NCBI RefSeq assembly: GCF_003388735.1
Contig: NZ_QUBQ01000004.1
Span: forward strand, 124,001 to 188,000
DNA: 64,000 bases
Source: Paenibacillus paeoniae
Lineage (GTDB): Bacteria > Bacillota > Bacilli > Paenibacillales > Paenibacillaceae
Direction: 5' to 3'
Position numbers and translations under genes: made by a program. Shown here piece by piece: positions 34,602 through 43,555 of this stretch (its first letter is position 1; each line of letters starts with the position of its first letter). The notes beneath the pieces were generated by a model that ran no database searches, had not been told where the DNA came from, and was given only the letters and a program-made list of their open reading frames with translations.

Positions 34602-34744
34602 GCATGAATCACCTCTTCTAGTAGATTGACCATATTTTATCATAAATCGGTTCCCTATACACCAATTTAATGCAAGCCTTCGATAATTTATGATATCCGT
34701 TTAGAAAAAAACGAAGAGCCAAAGGCCCTTCGCATTCTCTACTA

Positions 34745-36280
34745 TTAATGCGCTGTCGCGTAAGCCTCAGTCTCTGCCGCCGGATCATGCTTTTCCCGCC
34801 CCATGAAGAAGGCCGCACCTACTGCCAGCAGTGCAGGAATTAAGCCCCACATGAACACTTCCGTAATGGAGGACGATACGCCTGACAGCATCTTCTCCAA
34901 TATCCCCTCCGGAATCGCGCTGCGCAGCGCGGGCTCCATAAGAACGTACGGGTCTTTGGGATCAACGCCTTGAGGCATCGCATTCGTTCCGTCTTGGAAT
35001 ACAGCGGTCAATCTGTTCGTCATGATTTGGTTTTGCACAATGCCGAAGACGGTTATGCCCATCATCATTCCGAACGACCGAAGGAAATTAAGCGTAGCTG
35101 TAGCCGCGCCTCTATGTGCTGGGGCAATGCCGTGAATAGCTGAATTCGTAAGCACCGAGAAGGAAGCGCCTATGCCAAGACCCACAATAATCATATAAAG
35201 CGTGACCACAAGTCTAGAAGAATCCATCGAGATAGTCGTCAATAAACCCAGTCCCACGACCAGCAGCGCAAGTGTAGAGACCAGAATGACTCGATAAGAC
35301 AGCTTAGCCATCACGAAGCCGCCCACTGTCGCCGTAATGACCGTACCCACCATCATTGGAAGCAGCATTAACCCTGAATTGGTAGCCGTTCCTCCCAAGA
35401 CGCCTTGAATAAATATCGGCAAATATACCGATGCTGCGATGAATGCCGCGCCGCTCAGTACTGCGATAATCGTGCTGGCTGCGAACAAGCGAATTTTGAA
35501 CATACTGAATGAAATGATGGGTTCCTCTGCCCGTTTCTCTGCGAAGATAAAGAGAATGAAGAGAACGGCGAAACCACTCAAAAGTCCTACAATCGGCAGC
35601 GAGGTCCAAGCCAGCAGCTTGCCGCCTAGCTCTAGTGCGAACATGAGACAGACGATCGCGCCAACAAGCGTAGTCGCACCGAGCCAATCAATTCGACCGG
35701 CATTACGAATTGCGGATTCCTTATACCCTTTTGCAACCAGAAAGAATGACAGAACGCCAAGCGGCAGGTTCATATAGAAGATCCATTGCCAGCTTACGTA
35801 GTCCGTAATGAATGCGCCTAGAAGCGGACCGAATACGCTCGACATGCCGAATACCGCTCCGAACAATCCCATTAGCTTGCCCCGATTCTCTGGGGCTACG
35901 GTATCAAGCAGTATCGTGAACGTAATCGGTACAAGAGCACCTGCGCCTATCCCTTGAATTGCGCGATAAATGCTAAGCTCCACGATAGATCCAGCAGTAC
36001 CGCATAATGCAGAGCCTATCATGAATACGATCATACCAAAAATAAAAAACCGCTTGCGTCCGTACATATCCGATAACTTGCCGAAGATGGGCATGCCAGC
36101 CATCTCTGCGACCATGTAGGCAGCCGTCACCCATACAAAATGATTTAGTCCTCCAAGCTCTCCAACGATGGTTCCCATAGCTGTAGCGACAATCGTATTA
36201 TCCATCGACGCCATCAGGATCGAGAGCAGCAGCCCTGCCACTACCAAGCTTGATTTGTTCCTTGATCCACTCACATTCAT
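34745..36280 (-). CDS. MFS drug efflux transporter, DHA2 (EmrB/QacA) family
   Basis: 511 residues, 14 predicted helices. The N-terminal motif LLLSILMASMDNTIVATAM and loop motif GKLSDMYGRKRFFIFG, then GIGAGALVPITFTIL and PLLGAFITDYVSWQWIFYMNLPLG, mark the DHA2 group. Likely a proton-coupled drug exporter. Stands alone. Confidence 0.95.
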   Translation of the reverse strand: MNVSGSRNKSSLVVAGLLLSILMASMDNTIVATAMGTIVGELGGLNHFVWVTAAYMVAEMAGMPIFGKLSDMYGRKRFFIFGMIVFMIGSALCGTAGSIVELSIYRAIQGIGAGALVPITFTILLDTVAPENRGKLMGLFGAVFGMSSVFGPLLGAFITDYVSWQWIFYMNLPLGVLSFFLVAKGYKESAIRNAGRIDWLGATTLVGAIVCLMFALELGGKLLAWTSLPIVGLLSGFAVLFILFIFAEKRAEEPIISFSMFKIRLFAASTIIAVLSGAAFIAASVYLPIFIQGVLGGTATNSGLMLLPMMVGTVITATVGGFVMAKLSYRVILVSTLALLVVGLGLLTTISMDSSRLVVTLYMIIVGLGIGASFSVLTNSAIHGIAPAHRGAATATLNFLRSFGMMMGITVFGIVQNQIMTNRLTAVFQDGTNAMPQGVDPKDPYVLMEPALRSAIPEGILEKMLSGVSSSITEVFMWGLIPALLAVGAAFFMGREKHDPAAETEAYATAH

Positions 36281-36379
36281 CTTCCTCTCAATCCTATAAT
36301 TACTTGATTGATCACAGTGTAGAACACCAAGACTGACAACAGTGTGTCAGTGTTCATGAGAGGGAGCTGCAGAAAATAA

Positions 36380-36431
36380 AAAGAGGCTATCTCATAGGTC
36401 AATCCCATTGACCTTCGCTGATAGCCTCTTT
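36380..36431 (-). terminator. Terminator after xpt-pbuX
   Basis: AAAGAGGCTAT pairs with ATAGCCTCTTT, inner AGGTCAA/TTGACCT stem; minus-strand TTTTTATTTTC follows. It is 85 bases past the pbuX stop. Confidence 0.85.
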
Positions 36432-36515
36432 AGGTTGAAAGATTTGTTGCAGTGGCTAGTTGTGCCACACACTGCTATTTCGCTCAATTCGCCGATTCAT
36501 CCTACCTACTAATGC

Positions 36516-37817
36516 TTATGCCTCGCTGACTTGAGCTTCAACTGGCTGCTCTGCTTCCTTCGTCTTGGAAGAGAGAAGCAGGTTCAGCAGAATCGCCGTA
36601 ACGGAGCCAGTAACAATCCCGTTTTCCATCATCATTTTGGCGAATTGCGGCAGCTCCTCAAAAATTTGAGGCACCGTTGCCGAGCCCATTCCTACAGCAA
36701 TACTGCAAGCTACAATTAGCAAATTACGTTCGTCGCGCAAGTTGACTCCCGCAAGAATGTTAATCCCCGATACAGCAACTGAACCGAACATGACAATCAT
36801 CGCTCCGCCGAGTACCGCATTCGGAATGACAGTCGTAATGGCTGCCAGTTTAGGCAGCAAGCCCAAGACGACCATAATGCCGCCCGCTGCGAAGATTACA
36901 TCACGCGTCTTCACCTTGGTCAGCGTAATCAAGCCGACGTTTTGCGAAAATGCCGTGTAAGGAAAGGCGTTGAAAATACCGCCAAGCGTAATCGCCACGC
37001 CCTCCGAACGAAGGCCGTTCACGATTTGCTGTTTCTCTACCTTTTGATCCGTCGCTTTGCCCACTGCAAGATAAACTCCCGTGGACTCAACCATGCTGAC
37101 GATATTAACGAGAATCATCGTAATAATAGCCGTGATGCTAATTTGCGGCGTGCCGAAATAGAACGGCTCAACGAAGCTGAATAAAGGCTTTTCCGATACA
37201 GAAGAAAAGTCGACAATGCCCATAAAGTACCCGATAACCGTACCTACCACAAGACCAACCAAGACAGAGATTGCACGAAGAAAGCCCTTGGCGAAGCGGT
37301 TCACGACCAGAATGACTACCAGCGTAATCAAAGCCAGCAGAAGGTTTCTTGGCATTGCGAAGTCAGGAGCGCCTTGTCCACCCCCCACATTGTTCATCGC
37401 AACCGGAATAAGGGATAGACCAATGATCGTTACCACCGTGCCCGTCACAACCGTCGGAAAGAACCGCAGAATCTTGCCGTATAACGGCGCCACCAGAATC
37501 ATAAATATCCCTGAAATGATAATAGCGCCATATACAGTCGCCAGATTCGAGGCCAAGCCAATGGCAATGATAGGACCAACAGCCGTGAACGTACAACCCA
37601 GTACGACTGGAAGCCGGCTGCCAAAATATTTGCCGCCCCATACCTGAAGAATAGTCGCGATCCCGCAAGTGAACAAATCGGCGGCAATTAAATACGCCAT
37701 TTGCGTTGAATTTAATCCAAGCGCTTGTCCTACAATAATCGGAACGATAACCGCTCCTGCGTACATGGCAAGTACATGCTGAAATCCTAGTGTAATAACC
37801 CTCTGTTTGCTTAACAT
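36516..37817 (-). CDS. pbuX: Xanthine permease
   Basis: 433-residue NCS2 permease with 14 helical segments: MLSKQRVITLGFQHVLAMYAG, GCTFTAVGPIIAIG, PFYFGTPQISITAIITMIL and the motif NAFPYTAFSQNVGLITLTKVKTR. It imports xanthine with a proton or sodium. The gene begins 4 bases after xpt stops, with its ribosome site inside xpt, matching the xpt-pbuX operon of Bacillus subtilis, and is governed by the same riboswitch. Confidence 0.95.
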   Translation of the reverse strand: MLSKQRVITLGFQHVLAMYAGAVIVPIIVGQALGLNSTQMAYLIAADLFTCGIATILQVWGGKYFGSRLPVVLGCTFTAVGPIIAIGLASNLATVYGAIIISGIFMILVAPLYGKILRFFPTVVTGTVVTIIGLSLIPVAMNNVGGGQGAPDFAMPRNLLLALITLVVILVVNRFAKGFLRAISVLVGLVVGTVIGYFMGIVDFSSVSEKPLFSFVEPFYFGTPQISITAIITMILVNIVSMVESTGVYLAVGKATDQKVEKQQIVNGLRSEGVAITLGGIFNAFPYTAFSQNVGLITLTKVKTRDVIFAAGGIMVVLGLLPKLAAITTVIPNAVLGGAMIVMFGSVAVSGINILAGVNLRDERNLLIVACSIAVGMGSATVPQIFEELPQFAKMMMENGIVTGSVTAILLNLLLSSKTKEAEQPVEAQVSEA

Positions 37818-37821
37818 GCTG

Positions 37822-38430
37822 CTATGCTCTCTCCTCTATAAGCTGTCTATTTCCGCTTTCTTCAATGAACTGAACCTCGCCAGGCTTCATCGCTGCGATA
37901 CGCGCCAAGGAATGAATACGTACGCCCTTCGCTTCCAACAAGCCTCGGCCCTCCTGGAAGCTCTTCTCGATGATGCAGCCTACGCCAACGAGCTCCGCCC
38001 CGGATTCTTCCACGATATCAACAAGACCGACCAAAGCGGCCCCCGTTGCCAGGAAATCATCAACAATAAGCACCCTGTCTCCGGCGTTCAAATAACGCTG
38101 GTCTACGCTCACTTGATACGTTTCCCCTCGCGTGAAGGAATGGACGGGTGCAACGTACACCTTATCCGACTGCGTAACCGCCTTCTTCTTCTTGGCATAA
38201 ACGAATGGCACGCCCAGTGCGATGCCCGCCGCCATCGCGAACTGGATGCCGCTTGCCTCGATCGTCAGCACCTTCGTAATCTTCTCTCCTTCGAACACGC
38301 GTGCGAACTCACGTCCCGTCGCAAGCGCCAGCTCCGTATCGACCTGATGGTTCAAGAACGAATCCACCTTTAATACCGTCTCCGACAGGATCGCTCCTTC
38401 TCGGCGTATACGCTCTTCAAGCTCTTTCAT
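37822..38430 (-). CDS. xpt: Xanthine phosphoribosyltransferase
   Basis: 202 residues: converts xanthine and PRPP to XMP in purine salvage. PRPP-binding loop VLIVDDFLATGAALVGLVD; N-terminal MKELEERIRREGAILSETVLKVDSFLNHQVD is a family hallmark. Start codon 38430 with GGGGAG 10 bases upstream. First gene after the riboswitch. Confidence 0.96.
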   Translation of the reverse strand: MKELEERIRREGAILSETVLKVDSFLNHQVDTELALATGREFARVFEGEKITKVLTIEASGIQFAMAAGIALGVPFVYAKKKKAVTQSDKVYVAPVHSFTRGETYQVSVDQRYLNAGDRVLIVDDFLATGAALVGLVDIVEESGAELVGVGCIIEKSFQEGRGLLEAKGVRIHSLARIAAMKPGEVQFIEESGNRQLIEERA

Positions 38431-38502
38431 CTTCTGTCATCTCCCCTTGGCTGCACAGCCTGATTCACTGAATCGCATCTTGCTTCATCTTCCGGAAAAA
38501 AG

Positions 38503-38552
38503 AAAAAAGACAGCCTCCACTTGAGCTGATCTACTCTCAAGTGAAGCCTGTC
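38503..38552 (-). terminator. Riboswitch-controlled terminator before xpt
   Basis: GACAGGCTTCACTTGA (minus strand) pairs with TCAAGTGGAGGCTGTC (plus 38509-38524, 38537-38552), followed by TTTTTTC. This is the expression platform; an antiterminator must compete by using the aptamer P1 region. Confidence 0.92.
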
Positions 38553-38596
38553 CTTAGGGATCGTGATCCGGTTCGCACATGCATGGCGAGTCCGCG

Positions 38597-38615
38597 AAGA
38601 CGACCCAATCGTCTT
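38597..38615 (-). other. Extra hairpin in the xpt leader
   Basis: AAGACGA-CCCAA-TCGTCTT lies between aptamer and terminator. Not part of the known aptamer core; may space or stabilise the leader. Confidence 0.6.
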
Positions 38616-38628
38616 GCTCCCGCACTCA

Positions 38629-38696
38629 CTCATAGTCGGACGAATTATTGGTCATCCGGTAGAAACTCATGGGCCATATCCCCAAAATTATATGAG
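38629..38696 (-). ncRNA. Purine (guanine-class) riboswitch aptamer
   Basis: P1 pairs CTCATA with TATGAG. The core words ATATAATTTTGGG, GGATATGGCCCAT, GTTTCTACCGG and GTCCGACTATG follow the conserved purine aptamer order. The specificity base in the last word, GA[C]TATG, is C, which selects guanine, hypoxanthine or xanthine over adenine. With excess purine the downstream terminator should form and shut xpt-pbuX. Confidence 0.96.
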
Positions 38697-38717
38697 CTTA
38701 TTCAATTATACTTAAGT

Positions 38718-38746
38718 ATCGTACACACTTTGCGTTTCCGTTTCAA
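38718..38746 (-). promoter_or_regulatory. Promoter of the xpt riboswitch operon
   Basis: Minus-strand -35 TTGAAA (38741-38746), 17-bp spacer, -10 TACGAT (38718-38723); the aptamer starts about 15-20 bases after the expected start point. Confidence 0.82.
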
Positions 38747-38872
38747 GAGGAATTTTTTATTTTCCAAAATCATGAAAGTAATCACTAAATTAAACTATTA
38801 CACTGGGTCTAGAGGGTATAAGAAAGCATGATATGATCTATAAATTACTGTTCCTTCCCTAACAAAATAATG

Positions 38873-38890
38873 TGCGTTATGATTAACGCA
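38873..38890. promoter_or_regulatory. Palindrome upstream of the second CHR pair
   Basis: TGCGTTA-TGAT-TAACGCA, 28 bases before the ATG at 38919. Its right half with flank, ATGATTAACGCAT, is identical to the word inside the Lrp-CHR promoter at 12668-12680. Probable regulator site. The remaining sequence from 38750 to 38870 shows no gene. Confidence 0.72.
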
Positions 38891-38918
38891 TAAGCAATTC
38901 AAAGGGGAATCAGATCAC

Positions 38919-39542
38919 ATGCAACCAGACACTCAGCCCTCGATATTAAGTCTCTTCTGGACTTTTCTTAAACTATCTCCCGTCTCCTTCGGAGGCGGCT
39001 ATGCTATCTTTCCCGCCCTGGAGCGCGAAATTGTCGACAAACGGCAATGGATGACTACCGATACGCTGACGGATACCTTGTCGCTTGCCTCCGCCGCTCC
39101 TGGCGGTGTTGGGGTGAATGCGGCTATTCTTCTCGGTTACAGACTAGGGCATGGGCGGGGCGCTCTTGCCGCTTCCATCGGCTCAATCCTTCCGTCCTTC
39201 CTGATCGTGCTGGCACTATATGCGCTCTATGCCAAGATTGGCTCATCCGCCAAAGCAGAAGCCGCACTGACTGGCATCACTTGGGGCGTCATGTCGCTTA
39301 TTCTTTTCTCTGCCGTCCGAATAGGCAAGACCGCTGTCAAAGATCGCACAACATTCATACTCCTGCTGCTGGCGCTGATGGGCTTATTGCTCGGACTCGC
39401 TCCCGTCTATATTATTCTAGCGGGAATCGCAATCGGAATGTTCTACGCGATGTTCCGGCGCAGCCAGCGAAATATCCAGTCGTTGAACAGCACCAACAAG
39501 AGTGGTAAGCAAGAAGACCCCTCTTATATGTACTTCATCTAA
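38919..39542 (+). CDS. Chromate transporter, short chain, first half of second pair
   Basis: 207 residues with about six membrane helices: SPVSFGGGYAIFPALEREIV and ASAAPGGVGVNAAILLGYRLG are CHR signatures. AAAGGGG lies 11 bases before the ATG. The tail (RSQRNIQSLNSTNKSGKQE) is polar. With the next gene it forms a second split CHR transporter, distinct from the pair at 11-12 kb; no regulator gene adjoins. Confidence 0.92.
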   Translation: MQPDTQPSILSLFWTFLKLSPVSFGGGYAIFPALEREIVDKRQWMTTDTLTDTLSLASAAPGGVGVNAAILLGYRLGHGRGALAASIGSILPSFLIVLALYALYAKIGSSAKAEAALTGITWGVMSLILFSAVRIGKTAVKDRTTFILLLLALMGLLLGLAPVYIILAGIAIGMFYAMFRRSQRNIQSLNSTNKSGKQEDPSYMYFI

Positions 39543-39574
39543 TTCAGACATCCTAGAGAGGAGTGGTGCTTGCC

Positions 39575-40108
39575 ATGTGGTCCATGTTCCTATTTTTTCT
39601 GAAATTGGGCTTCTTATCATTCGGAGGCGGTTATGCACTTATTCCAATGATTGAAGATGAAGCCTCAAGACGACAATGGATGTCCAGCGACGCCTTCCTT
39701 GATCTGATCGGAGTAGCCGGCATGGCTCCGGGTCCTGCTGCAGTCAATATAAGCACGCTGATTGGCTACCAAACGCATGGCATTAGCGGCGCGATAGTAG
39801 CCATACTTGGGCTTATTCTTCCCTCTGCCCTGTTGACGCTGATTTTGCTTACGACCTTATATCGTTTACACAAACAGGCTTGGCTTGGCCGTGTTCTGTA
39901 CGGCTTGCAGCCTATCGTCACAGCCTTGATCCTGTTCGCTGTGTATAGGCTCGGTGTAGGCTCTCTGGAAGGCTCCATATGGGATCGACAGCTGCTTGTC
40001 GGCATCTTCATCGTAGGCGTCTCGTGGATGCTGCTCGTTCGCTATCGTATGCATCCCGTCTTTATCCTGCTGTTCTCCGGGATTTGTGGAGCTGCATTCC
40101 TGGCCTGA
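39575..40108 (+). CDS. Chromate transporter, short chain, second half of second pair
   Basis: About 177 residues: FLKLGFLSFGGGYALIPMIEDEA and GMAPGPAAVNISTLIGYQTHG are CHR motifs. ATG 39575 lies 11 bases after GGAG; a GTG three codons earlier is nearer the ribosome site and cannot be excluded. Encoded 32 bases after the first half and followed by a strong terminator, so the two form an operon. Confidence 0.92.
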   Translation: MWSMFLFFLKLGFLSFGGGYALIPMIEDEASRRQWMSSDAFLDLIGVAGMAPGPAAVNISTLIGYQTHGISGAIVAILGLILPSALLTLILLTTLYRLHKQAWLGRVLYGLQPIVTALILFAVYRLGVGSLEGSIWDRQLLVGIFIVGVSWMLLVRYRMHPVFILLFSGICGAAFLA

Positions 40109-40125
40109 CGGCTACTGCATACAGT

Positions 40126-40160
40126 AAGAAGCAGGCTGCGTCGTATGCAGCCTGCTTCTT
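40126..40160 (+). terminator. Terminator after the second CHR pair
   Basis: AAGAAGCAGGCTGC pairs with GCAGCCTGCTTCTT, loop 7 bases; T content beyond is low, so strength rests on the 14-bp stem. Confidence 0.82.
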
Positions 40161-40209
40161 CGTCATGTAGACAAGAGCAAGCATTCAGCTGCCCGGAACT
40201 GCGAGAAAC

Positions 40210-40235
40210 AAAAAAACCTAGCGTTATGCCAGGTT
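40210..40235 (-). terminator. Terminator after the sugar ABC importer
   Basis: Minus strand AACCTGGC pairs with GCTAGGTT (one G-T pair), then TTTTTTG. Lies 35 bases past the 40270 stop. Confidence 0.85.
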
Positions 40236-40269
40236 CTACTGTGAGACGGGAAAAGACCCGGTAAAGGAA

Positions 40270-41148
40270 TTAACCTTTGACCGAGCCTGCAACCATGCCT
40301 TTCATAATCTGTTCCTGGAAGATCAGGTAGATCACGATCGTCGGGATAACCGCGATGAACATGGCACCCATCGTCAGCGCATAGTCTGTGCCGAAGCCGT
40401 CAGAGAATAGCGACAAGCTAAGCGGCAGCGTCTTCAGCGCTTGTGTATTGATGAATACGAGAGCGAACGAGAAGTCGTTCCAGAAGCGTAGGAATGCCAG
40501 AATCGATACGGTCGAGATAACCGGCAAACATAACGGGAAGATAATGCGTCCGAATACGCCCCACCAGCCGTTGCCGTCAATCATGGCAGCTTCCTCTACA
40601 TCCCTTGGGATGGATACCAAGTAGGCAATTCCAAGGAAGATCGCGATTGGAAGCTCGAATGCCGTGTAAGGCAATATAAGCGCCCAATACGTATCCAGAA
40701 TACCGATTTTGTTCATGAAAATAAAGAGCGGTACGAGCGTACTGTGGATCGGAATCAGCATGCCTAGCAAGAACATGCCCTTCAATACGCCGCTGAATTT
40801 GAATTTGAACCGAGATAGCGCATAAGCGGCAAGCGTGCCGATCACAATCGTCAGAACCAACGCAACGATGGTTACGATTGCGGAGTTGAGCATCGCTCTG
40901 CCCATATTGCCGAGATCCCATGCCCGAACAACATTATCAAGTTGCCATTGCATAGGCCACGCGTAAGGACGGTTGAAGAAATCTTGATTCGTCTTGAATG
41001 CGCTGATGATGAGCCAATACAAAGGATATAGTGTAATGACAGCGTATAGAAGCAGCAGCACTTTCAGGACCAAACCAACCGGCTTCTTCCATGCCGCCGG
41101 TTTCTCGCCTGCAGCCTGCATTTTTGTCGATGCTTGCATATGATTCAC
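40270..41148 (-). CDS. Sugar ABC importer permease, MalG type
   Basis: 292 residues, six helices; the EAA loop EEAAMIDGNGWWGVFGRIIFPLCLP docks the ATPase, as in the carbohydrate CUT1 group. The ATPase itself is not encoded nearby, which is usual when one MsmX-type ATPase serves several importers. Last gene of the importer operon. Confidence 0.94.
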   Translation of the reverse strand: MNHMQASTKMQAAGEKPAAWKKPVGLVLKVLLLLYAVITLYPLYWLIISAFKTNQDFFNRPYAWPMQWQLDNVVRAWDLGNMGRAMLNSAIVTIVALVLTIVIGTLAAYALSRFKFKFSGVLKGMFLLGMLIPIHSTLVPLFIFMNKIGILDTYWALILPYTAFELPIAIFLGIAYLVSIPRDVEEAAMIDGNGWWGVFGRIIFPLCLPVISTVSILAFLRFWNDFSFALVFINTQALKTLPLSLSLFSDGFGTDYALTMGAMFIAVIPTIVIYLIFQEQIMKGMVAGSVKG

Positions 41149-41181
41149 TCCTTTATCGGTCTAGTTAGACGTCAGACCGCC

Positions 41182-42054
41182 TTAGCTCCGTCTTTTAGTA
41201 AGGATGTAGTTCAAACCAATGAGCAAAGCGCTGATTAGAATGATCATGGTGGATACGGCGGAGCCATAGCCGTAACGATACACGGTAAAGGTGTTGTTGT
41301 ACATGTAGGTTGCCAGAAGCTCCGTTGATTGCGCGGGTCCCCCGCCTGTCATGATAATAACATGGTCAAATGCTTTCAAGCTGCCCGAGATACAAAGGAC
41401 GATCGTTACAACGACCATGTCCCAGATCATTGGAAGCGTCACAAAAAACAATTTCTTAGATCCTACTGCACCGTCTATTTTGGCCGCGTCGTTCACCTCG
41501 GAGGAGATGTTCTGAAGCGCCGCGATAAAGATAATCAGGTAAGGACCGATGTTGGCCCAGTTGATCGGGATAGATACAGCGAAAATATTAATTTTCGGAT
41601 CAGACAGCCAAGCCCGCGTCCAAGATTCAAGCCCAATCGACTCCAGCAATTGGTTCAATAGACCAATCTGCGGGTGATAAATGTAGCCCCAGATGAGACC
41701 AACAACAACTGTAGAAAGAACCATCGGCATGAATACCGCCGAGCGGATAATTCGGTTGAAGAAGTTATTCTTTAGTAGAAGCAATGCAAGGAGAAGCGCG
41801 ATCGGCACCTGGCCAATAATCGCTGAAGCAACCAAAATCAAGTTGTTCTTAAGTGCTCTCCAAAATATGGGGTCTTGCAGCATCATTTCATAGTTTTTGA
41901 AACCGATGAACTTGGGATCTCCAAGTCCTTTCCAATCAAAAAATCCATAGTACATGGACCAGATGATCGGGATAATGGCGAAAACAAGGAAGATAAGAAC
42001 TGCAGGAAGCAGCGCCAGAGCGACGAAGCTTCGGGTGCGCAATGATGACAGCAT
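41182..42054 (-). CDS. Sugar ABC importer permease, MalF type
   Basis: 290 residues with six helices, starting MLSSLRTRSFVALALLPAVL, and the EAA-like loop SEVNDAAKIDGAVGSKKLFFVTLPMI. ATG 42054 is 8 bases after AAGGAGG; an in-frame GTG-free extension to 42072 lacks a ribosome site. Partners with the MalG-type permease 33 bases downstream and the lipoprotein upstream. Confidence 0.94.
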   Translation of the reverse strand: MLSSLRTRSFVALALLPAVLIFLVFAIIPIIWSMYYGFFDWKGLGDPKFIGFKNYEMMLQDPIFWRALKNNLILVASAIIGQVPIALLLALLLLKNNFFNRIIRSAVFMPMVLSTVVVGLIWGYIYHPQIGLLNQLLESIGLESWTRAWLSDPKINIFAVSIPINWANIGPYLIIFIAALQNISSEVNDAAKIDGAVGSKKLFFVTLPMIWDMVVVTIVLCISGSLKAFDHVIIMTGGGPAQSTELLATYMYNNTFTVYRYGYGSAVSTMIILISALLIGLNYILTKRRS

Positions 42055-42077
42055 GGCGACAACCTCCTTCAATCTTT

Positions 42078-42112
42078 ATCGCGCAGCACGCCGGATCGGC
42101 GCGCTGCGCGAT
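42078..42112 (-). other. Intercistronic stem-loop between binding-protein and permease genes
   Basis: ATCGCGCAGC pairs with GCTGCGCGAT, with an inner CGCCG/CGGCG stem and GAT loop, and no T tract. Such hairpins after a binding-protein gene protect its mRNA or attenuate read-through, giving more lipoprotein than permease. Confidence 0.82.
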
Positions 42113-42128
42113 TGTTTCATTTTAATAA

Positions 42129-43457
42129 TTATTGAGTCGAGCGAGCTTGTGCATCCTGCAGTTTCTTAGCTACATCTTCAGGCTTGCCGCCCATCATGAT
42201 TTCTTGCAGACCGTTGTTGATCGATTCTGCCGCTTCAGCGGACAGGTAAGCGTCATATACCGGCGTGATTTTAGCTTCTTTAACTACGTTGAATGCTTTC
42301 AGGTAAAGCGGGCTTACATTGGATTGTGTCAGGTCCATGTTGTACATAACCATGGAGTTGCTCTCTGCAATTTTCTTCTGTCCGTCTGGACCGCTGATTG
42401 CGTAGATCAATTCAAGAGCTGCATCTTTTGCTGCGCCAGTCGTGTTCTTGCTCAGTGCAAATCCAGCGCCTGGGCCACCAGAAATTGTGCCGCCTTGACC
42501 TGCTCCGCCTTCAATTGCAGGAAGAGTCGTTACTTCGATAGGTGCTACTTGCTCTTCTGTTGCGGAAGCTGCAAGGTTCGTAAGCGTCCATGCGCCACTG
42601 ATCATCATCGCTGCTTTGCCTTGAACAAAGTATTGCTCAGCTTGCGTGTTGTCGATGCTGTTTGCGCCATCTTGGAATGCTTTGTTGTCTACCAGTTCTT
42701 TGAACTTGCCAAGTGCGTCAACGAATACTTGATCTTGGAAGGAAGCTTCGCCTTTAGCGGCTTTCAGGAACCAGTCTGTACCCGTAACGCGGTCAGCGAT
42801 CGAACCAATAATGGTCGATTGTGCTACCCAAGGAGCTTTGTTGCCCAAAGCGATTGGCGTAATCTTGTTGTCGTTGAATGTTTTGACAGCTGCCATCATC
42901 TCAGCCCAAGTTGTTGGAACTTTAACGTTGTATTGCTCGAATAGATCTTTGTTGTAGTATAGGAACGATGTTGCGGAAAGTGCGATTGGAGCCGAGTAGA
43001 TTTGGTCAGGCTCGAATGTGAAGCGATCGAATGCGCCTTCCATGAAGTTGCCTTTCCACTCTGGATATTTCTCTTCAAGTGGTGTAATCGGTTGCAGCAA
43101 ACCTGCGTCGAAGAACTCTTGCGACTGGCTGCCCGAATATACGAAGAATACGTCTGGCATTTCATTGCCCGCTGCAACTGTGCTCAGACGTTGACGATAA
43201 CCATCAACCGGAATAGCTTGCGCGTCAACCTGAACGTTTGGATTGTTCTTTTTGTACTCGTCGATCAAGCTGCGAACCGCTTGAGCGCGAAGGTCATCAC
43301 CCGCGAAGTTATGCCAAATGGTCAGTTTTACTTTTTCTTTGCCGCCGTCTGCAGGCTTGTTATTGCCGCCAGTTTCGGTTTTCGAGCCGCCGCACGCGGC
43401 AACAAGCAGGGAAAGAAGCGTGATAAGCGTTACAACCAGTGTAAGTCTTTTCTTCAT
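42129..43457 (-). CDS. Extracellular sugar-binding lipoprotein of the ABC importer
   Basis: 442 residues: lipoprotein signal peptide with LLSLLVAACGGS (Cys22), then family 1 solute-binding fold: KLTIWHNFAGDDLRAQA near the N-terminus and later APWVAQSTIIGSIADRVTG and PGAGFALSKNTTGAAKDAALELIYA. Captures an oligosaccharide or glycoside at the membrane surface. First gene of the importer operon; a stem-loop follows before the permeases. The ligand is unknown. Upstream lie two direct repeats suited to the AraC-type regulator encoded next door. Confidence 0.94.
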   Translation of the reverse strand: MKKRLTLVVTLITLLSLLVAACGGSKTETGGNNKPADGGKEKVKLTIWHNFAGDDLRAQAVRSLIDEYKKNNPNVQVDAQAIPVDGYRQRLSTVAAGNEMPDVFFVYSGSQSQEFFDAGLLQPITPLEEKYPEWKGNFMEGAFDRFTFEPDQIYSAPIALSATSFLYYNKDLFEQYNVKVPTTWAEMMAAVKTFNDNKITPIALGNKAPWVAQSTIIGSIADRVTGTDWFLKAAKGEASFQDQVFVDALGKFKELVDNKAFQDGANSIDNTQAEQYFVQGKAAMMISGAWTLTNLAASATEEQVAPIEVTTLPAIEGGAGQGGTISGGPGAGFALSKNTTGAAKDAALELIYAISGPDGQKKIAESNSMVMYNMDLTQSNVSPLYLKAFNVVKEAKITPVYDAYLSAEAAESINNGLQEIMMGGKPEDVAKKLQDAQARSTQ

Positions 43458-43513
43458 TAGTGTAAGTCCCCCCTCGGTAATATAATCTCAGTATAGTCAA
43501 GACACCGGGCAAC

Positions 43514-43544
43514 TCGTAGGGGGGAGAATTCAGATTGTAGGGGG
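43514..43544. promoter_or_regulatory. Direct repeats upstream of the binding-protein gene (probable AraC-type regulator site)
   Basis: TCGTAGGGGG at 43514-43523 and TTGTAGGGGG at 43535-43544 are spaced exactly 21 bases, two helical turns. On the minus strand they read CCCCCTACRA and stand upstream of a -10-like TATACT near 43490. AraC-family proteins bind such tandem major-groove repeats, so the adjacent YesN-type regulator is the obvious candidate. Confidence 0.68.
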
Positions 43545-43555
43545 TGTAATTTCAC

